NCBI GenBank assembly: GCA_007922305.1
Contig: ML677386.1
Span: 7,573,982 to 7,637,981 of the forward strand
Direction of reading: 5' to 3'
DNA from: Dermatemys mawii
Taxonomy: Eukaryota; Chordata; Testudines; Dermatemydidae
Length of the DNA stretch: 64,000 nt
Position 1 is the stretch's first letter. Each line of letters opens with the position of its first letter. The notes under the pieces were generated by a model. It saw only the letters and a program-made list of their open reading frames with translations. It ran no database searches and was not told the origin of the DNA. Position numbers and translations under genes: made by a program. Positions 41,401 through 48,808 of this stretch are shown here, piece after piece.

Positions 41401-44400
41401 TTCACAGCTCTTCCTCTTTAATTTGGTGGGATGAAAGTGAGTTTATGCCTCCACACCAACCAATACTTTATCGAGGCATCCAGAAATCAATAGGGTTTTA
41501 GAATGAGAACACGTTACTTCTGAGTTTCACTTCTTCCACCAATTTAGGGAACAAGAGACTTGAGAGGCAGTTTTGCCTACTGGATAGAGCACTGGACTGG
41601 GCTCTAAACACACCTCTGCAGCTAGGTGACCTTGGGCAAATCACATCCCTACTCTGTGTCTCAGTTTTCCCACCTGTAGACTGGGGGTACTAATACTGAA
41701 CTGCTTTGTAAAGGACTAACCATTCCCCATCTGCTCCCCCATTCTAGAATCTCCTGCACCACAGCACTTGGAGAAGTGTGGAATAATTCTGCAAGGGGAA
41801 AACACTCACCAAGATCCCCTTGGCAAATGTCAGTTCTTGTGGCTCCTCCAACTATAAACTGTGGATCTTTAACAATTTCCTGAGAGTGTAAGAGAGAAAA
41901 AAAATCATTGAAAATATGCCTGGAAAAATATAGAAACATGTAGGGGATGAACCTGTTACCAATATGCTACATGCACTACTGCAAACTTTGAGAAATTATC
42001 TACCACACAAATAGTATAGACACCGTGTTACATTGTTAACTTTGTTGCTAATTATAGTGCATCACAAAGAAACAATCATTTGTTCTAATTTTTTCTAATT
42101 AACGTAGTGTTGATGAAAGTACTGGATCAGCAACCCTGAGAGAGCGAAGGCCTGCATTTACATTTATAACATAGGCAGTGGTTACCAACCATAACATCTT
42201 CACTTAAAACAAAGAAAAAGAAAAGGCTGATCCCAACCTTTGTTTGCTTTACCAAGTAATGTTAGTTTTAAGTGGGAACTGGATCCAGTATGATACTCCA
42301 CACCCTTGAGTGTCCAAAGATTGAGAGGGGCTCAGCCGATAAGATACTTGTAGAAAGGAAAGCAACGTTGACTGGCATTTCTTTGATTATTTTAAGTTCA
42401 ATTTTTTTAAAAAAAATTGTGGATGTTCTGTATTGGATAGAAAATTATGTTTGTAAACCAATGACTCTGTCAGGCATTTCCCCTCTTGAAATCTAGCTTA
42501 AGTTGTCACTTCAAAAAAAAAAAAAAAAAGCATTCACTGTTTTGCTGCTGGTTCTCTGTTGCACACGTCTCATTGAATGGAATGTTCGGGTATGAGGGGT
42601 AAGGCTGCAATTTAGTCACAAAGGTCACAGAATCCGTGACTCCTAAAGACCTCTGTGACTTCAGCCAGTGCAGGCTGGGAGCCGCAAGGTCCCCTGCTGC
42701 CTGTGGAGGCAGGGAGCTCTGGGGTACCCCTGTAGCTTCCAGCCATCATGGGTGGCAGAGAGGAACCGTGCAGCTCCCTATCACCACCGCTCCTGGCCAC
42801 CAGGGGTATCAGGGGGGATCTGGTGGCAGGGGGGATCCCTGTTGCTCCCACCCACCATGGGTGGCAAGAGGGACCCCCAGAGCATCCAGCTGCGGCGGGC
42901 GGCAGGGAGGATCCCCAGAGCTCCTGGCCACCACAGAGGGAGGGGGGATTCCCGCTTCTTGGGACCTTGGAGCTCCCACCCCTCGCAGCTGTCCAGGTTA
43001 CCCATTTTGTCATGGGTATTTTTAGTGAAAGTCAGGGGCAGGTCATGGGCTTCTGTGAATTTTTCTTTATTGCCCTGGTCCTTTAGATATCTCTGAAAAC
43101 TGAGGGAGCTTAGCCACACTTGGAAAGCATTCAACATCTTTCAGCCCTTAGGGAGCATAATACTGCATCATTGTAATGAAAAGGCTCAATCCTGCTCCTA
43201 TTGAATTAATACGAGATGCCAAAAGACACAGCCTTTCAGAGGAGGAGAAGACAGACATTAACATCTGCACAGCAGGTGAAAATGAGAAAAGTCCATGGGC
43301 AATTAAAGTCATTACCCCGAGCTGCAAGTCACATTACGTCAGTGTAATTTATGCTCATGTAGGGATGAAGATGGCACTTTTGGAGTGTTTCCTGGTTTCA
43401 AAGGAAGTGGCAGAGGGCAAGTGACCTGCCCACATTCCTTCAAGCCAAATGCCTTCCATCAAGAAGCATTAGTGAGTTTGATATGTCACAGTTACAGAAA
43501 ACAAAGGCAAGTCAAACCAGAACTTGTCATGACTTGACCCACCTGCTTGTTCAATACACCTTGGCGTGTGACCTGTAACTAAATAATAAAAAAACCCAAA
43601 ACATTCATAGTCCTTACAACATTACAGTGGAGGAAAAAGTGATGGGGTTTTTCATTTTAATAACATGCATTATTTTAGAATTGCTGCTGAAAGGGAATAT
43701 AAGTATGTAGCACTTAAGAAACTCACATTTTAAGTATCAGAGGGGTAGTCGTGTTAGCTTGGATCTGCAAAAGGGACAAAGTCTTGTAGCACCTTATAGA
43801 CTAGCAGATGTTTAGGATCATAAGCTTTCATGCGCAAAGACCCACTTCATCAGATGAAGTGGGACTTTGCGCACGAAAGCTTATGATCCTAAACATCTGC
43901 TAGTCTATAAGGTGCTACAAGACTCTGTGTCACTTTCACATTTTAAGAGAGCACTAATCAACTCAATCTGTTCCCAAATACTCTAAAACTTTGTATACCC
44001 CCTTCAATAACCTTTACCCCCCATGTATCAGGTTCACAGAGCTATCACCATGCTCTTTCTGTGCACAACTTCTCAAGGCCAGGACCTTGGTAACCAACAC
44101 CATCTATATTTGGATGATTGCATGGTATTGAGGTAAACCAGCTCATTTTTACAAATGACATTTCATTTCCTACTTGTATAAAACACCCTTCCCACCAGAC
44201 TAAATGGCTTGTATAGTAATGAGCTAAGGAGCCTTTCAAATCCACGCCACTAGTGGGAATCTGTCTTAGATTAATAGTAACCAAACTGTATTACCATCTG
44301 ATGATTTCTTGATAGCCACAGGACAGCTCCTAGAGAACTGCCTTTGTATCATAATTAGCACCCTTGTGGCCATTCTCATGAGAGACGTAGACCTCGATTC

Positions 44401-47400
44401 TCCTTTTGCTTACCACAGTGAAAATCAGGGCTAATGCCCCTGACTGTCATATCAGTGACTGTAACCCAGAGGAGAATCAGGTCCCAAGCGATGAATGGAC
44501 ATGAAATCTGAACCATGAGTGGCCCTCGTCTGCATTAACAGATTTCAGTTTCCAGGACTACCATGCCTACACCTTTCAGGAGCACTACCTTTTAAAAGCA
44601 CTTTTCCTTGTGACTTTTGCATAGCACTTTGCAAGCTTTGGGAGTATGACTTTGCAGGTGCTCTTGTTCTGCTTATATACAGCCCTACTATATTACATGG
44701 TTAGAATTGTGAGAGTGCTGTACTATGTAGTGTCCGGGAATCACCTCGAAAGAAGGCCCTGATCCCTGTCAGTTTAATCCAGTATGAATGGGGTACAAGG
44801 GCTAGGTGAGAAGTAAGTTGCAGTGGTTCAAAGTAGTGGCAGCTGCATTTACAAAGGGGAGCTGGGAGGTCATAAGGAGCCCAACTCAGCCCCCAAAGTG
44901 GGAGGTGCTGGCTGAAAAAGGGACAATGAACTGGGCGGACAGCATCCACTGATGGAATGACTCCCAGAGATTCCCATCAGCAGAGTTTGCACAAAGCCCC
45001 CTGGTCCTCCACAAAGGAGAATTCCACTGTTGTGTGCAATAGTATTTGATGATACAGGAAGGAGAATGTCACAGCTCTCCATGGCAAATTTGCTGATTTG
45101 GCTATAAACTTGACTGCAGATTCAATAATTATGGAACAAAAGTCTATTTACAAACCAAACCTGGAATGCAAGTTCAAGACACACCTTTGTGTTTCTTACT
45201 AATGGAATCAGATACAGGTGCATGGCAATGACTTACTATGTGATATGGTTTCAGCCCAACACCAACACCCCTCCAAAATCTGGGAATTGACATTGTATAG
45301 CACTACAGTATATGCTACATACATGGGGAAACTGACTGGAATAGCTGTTGTAGAATGGCTTATTCTGCAATAGCTATTCAGCTCAATTTTCCCCATGTAG
45401 GCATTCCCTAAGTAGATGTAACTTAGGTACCAAAGAGATTAAAGAAGGTGATACTTACAGTTTTCCAAACACTTGTTTAATTTAGTTTCTTCTGGCTCCT
45501 GAGAGGGTAAATTACATTAACTTGGTCCCCCATTCCATATGGAGTGTGTGTTTGTAAACTGGTCTGAGAGAGTCTGAAGTGGTGTAAAGAAATCTCACTT
45601 TCATGACCTTACATTTCACCTCTGTCCCAAAACTGACTGAAACATTCAGCTCCAGATCTGGAGGATGATGGGGGTTGTTCAGATCAGGACAGTTTTGGCT
45701 CATGTCCATTTCTAGACCACAAATTCATTTGCATTGGCAAGTGATGGAGGAAAAAAAATCTTTAGTTTTTTTCATTCCCTAATTTAAATGCCTGTGGCAT
45801 TCCCAGGCACTGTGACTATTACAGAATGTGATATTTATACTGGGCTAGCCACTAACAGTCTAAATAATACATCAGGATATAGAGAAAAGAGGTGGATCAT
45901 GCCAAGAGGAAAATAATGAGGAAGTGGTCACAAGTTCTCCAACATTAACAAAAAAGTATCTGTTGGAAGATGTAGTTTTAAAGGTTTTCTTTTCAAATAA
46001 GAAAGAGAAAGCAGGACAGTATTGCTAAATAGCTTTTATTATCTTATAGCATTTGGCATATAGGACCAGATCCTCCAATTTTGTAAATCAGCAGCGCTCC
46101 ATTGACTTCAGTGAGGTTATGCGAATGTACACCAACTGGCCTATACTGTGCACACACACACACACACACACCCTTTGACAAATTAGAAAGTCCTTCTTAT
46201 ACTGAGTAAAGGAGATGAAGCTATTTTTGGGTGCAAATCTGACAGCTAACAATGCAGTTACCTCATTTATTTTAATATTATTTACACAAACTACTATCCA
46301 GAGGTTTATTATCTGACTTCTAATAATGACATTTGAGTTTTTTTAAAAATCCCACAGATTATTTTTTCAAGTTTTAAAAATGCCAGATCAATCTGGCTGA
46401 TGTGAGTGGCAGCATTAGTCAGTCCCCTTTACACAAACAAACAGAGAGAGACAAGATGGGTGTGGTAATATCTTTTATTAGACCAACTTCTACATAGATC
46501 CAATAAAAGATATTACCACACCCACCTTGTCTCTCTAATTTCCTGGGACCAACACTGCTACAATTATACAGCACACACAAAACTCCCTGACACTTAGCCT
46601 CCATTATTCCCACTTACTGATATGAAAGGGGGATTAAACTGGCTTGATTTACATGCTGAAGAGCCAGAAGAAGGTGAAACTTCAAGCAGGGTGTGGGCTG
46701 CTGTAACTTATATCTTCTTACCCCCTCCTGTTAGCTGCTTTTCTTCCTACATTGCTCGGACACATGTACATACATATACTTTCACATGGCAGAAATTACA
46801 GCCTAAAGGCACATCCCATGTCTAGTCACTTATTTAGCTTGGAATTCTTCCAAATTCAGCTTGCAAAAACTAGTGACAGCTGGATCTGGAAGAGATGCTG
46901 AAGACAGACCACTCTCCATTGCCACAAACAATAACCCGGAACAATTATGATACTAATAGACCCCAATAGGGAAAAAAAAAATTTTTTCAGAGGGAAAGGT
47001 AAACAGGGCTTTTGCTGATCTAGGTTCACAAATATTTGCATGTGGTACCATGTACAGTATGTAAGAATCACACAGCCACATCATCTTACTATGGCCACAC
47101 ATTCAAATTTGTAACTTATCTTCAGAGTATATGTTCCACAACTGGATGGAGTCAGTGGACTTCCTGCCCTCTCACACCTAACGCCTGCACGGAGCCACCC
47201 TGTTCCTGGGACAGCAGTAGAGACAACTTCCAGGTGAACTCAGTCCCATGCGGATTAGGCAGCCTTGGGAGTAGGACCTGATGTGAGAAGTGTCTGTAGC
47301 AATGCCATAGTCAAGGTTGAATTTTTCACTTAAAGGGGGGATTCAGCCTCTCTGTTATGTATGAAAACTAGAGAGCATCCTTCCGATAATTACAGCACAT

Positions 47401-48777
47401 ACACTTCGGATACAAAATGAATTTTCTGAGAATTTACTAGTAAATCTGTTAATTAGTTTAGGAACTATAATTAACTAAGAATGGGTCTTTTAAGAAATAT
47501 AGCACCTGCTGGCAGACCCTTGCTTTGCCCTTAAAATCGCAACAACAGAGTAACATGGGCTCTTTAATTAAAACTCACTGAAACCTTGTGCATAGGCTTC
47601 ACTTGAATATTTTTTTTTATCATCAATGGACATTTCCCTCCATTTTTCTTCCTAGCTGAAAGACAGAAGTCTTAACTCTGCACTGCAGTGACACCAGGCC
47701 AAATCTGTATGATTAGGATCGAGGCATTTTATTGTCTGTGGCTGCAGCTTTTTTAAAGAGAAAATTTTTAAAGACAAATTTGTTCTTATTTTTCCATTCT
47801 TTTCCCCCTTCAAGGTGACATTACTGGGCTGAGTTAAAGTTCCTGGTGAAGGAGAAACTTTCAGTTGTGAAGAATGGCAGGAAAAGATGAGCATTAATCT
47901 TTAACAAATATTTCGTAAAGTATTTGTAACCTGTGCACCAGATTTCAACCAGTTTTAACTGACTGAAAAGTGTGTGACAGACAGGGCACAGCTAAGGTTG
48001 CTTGAGTGGCCCTACTGCATTTCTAGACCTTAACATGTTTGAATTTCTTTTCAATTTAATCTTAACTGTGGATTTTCTAGTTTATAACAGTAGGTTTTTG
48101 GATCATTATAATGTAACTGGAATGTATTTTACTGTAAATGACTCATATGTACTCTCAACCTTAGCTCTGTCTTAACATAGCGTTTGTCTGGGAATACTAC
48201 TAGACAGCGGGCTTGTTGGAGGTAGCTATATGGACTACTATGCAGCGTGCTACTGTATAGTCTATAGTAGGGGGCACCAAAGACCAAAACTAACTACAGC
48301 ATTGGTTCTCAAACTTTGCGTTTGAGTGACCTCTTTTCCAGATGCAGCATCCGAGTGCGACCTGCCACGTCTGCCAAAATGCCTCTGAATTAAATGTTTC
48401 CGCTCTTGGCAGCATTTCGGCAGACATACCCATGAGCACGAGCATGTCCGCCGAAATGCCTCCGAAAGCGGAAATGGTCACTTCGGTGGTAATTCAGCAG
48501 ACAGGCCCATGCTTGTGAGCATTCAATTCGGCGGCATTTCAGCGATGGAGAGAGCTCGCGACGCCCCTGGAACCAGGACGTGACCCCCCCTCAAGGGGTC
48601 ATGACCCCCAGTTTGAGAATCGCTGAACTACAGGAACTCCACACTTAACGCTGTCGTTATGTTTCTGAAAAATGCGACTTTAAGCTAAACAATGTTAAGC
48701 GAATCCAATTTCCCCATAAGAATTAATGTCAATGAGGGGGTTAGGCTCCAGGAATTTTTTTTCACCAGACAAAAGAC

Positions 48778-48808
<31 letters not shown>

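Noticed and set aside
42612..43096. Several overlapping 110-142-codon frames on both strands
   Set aside because: All fall in the GC-rich dispersed repeat; simultaneous long frames on both strands indicate composition, not coding.
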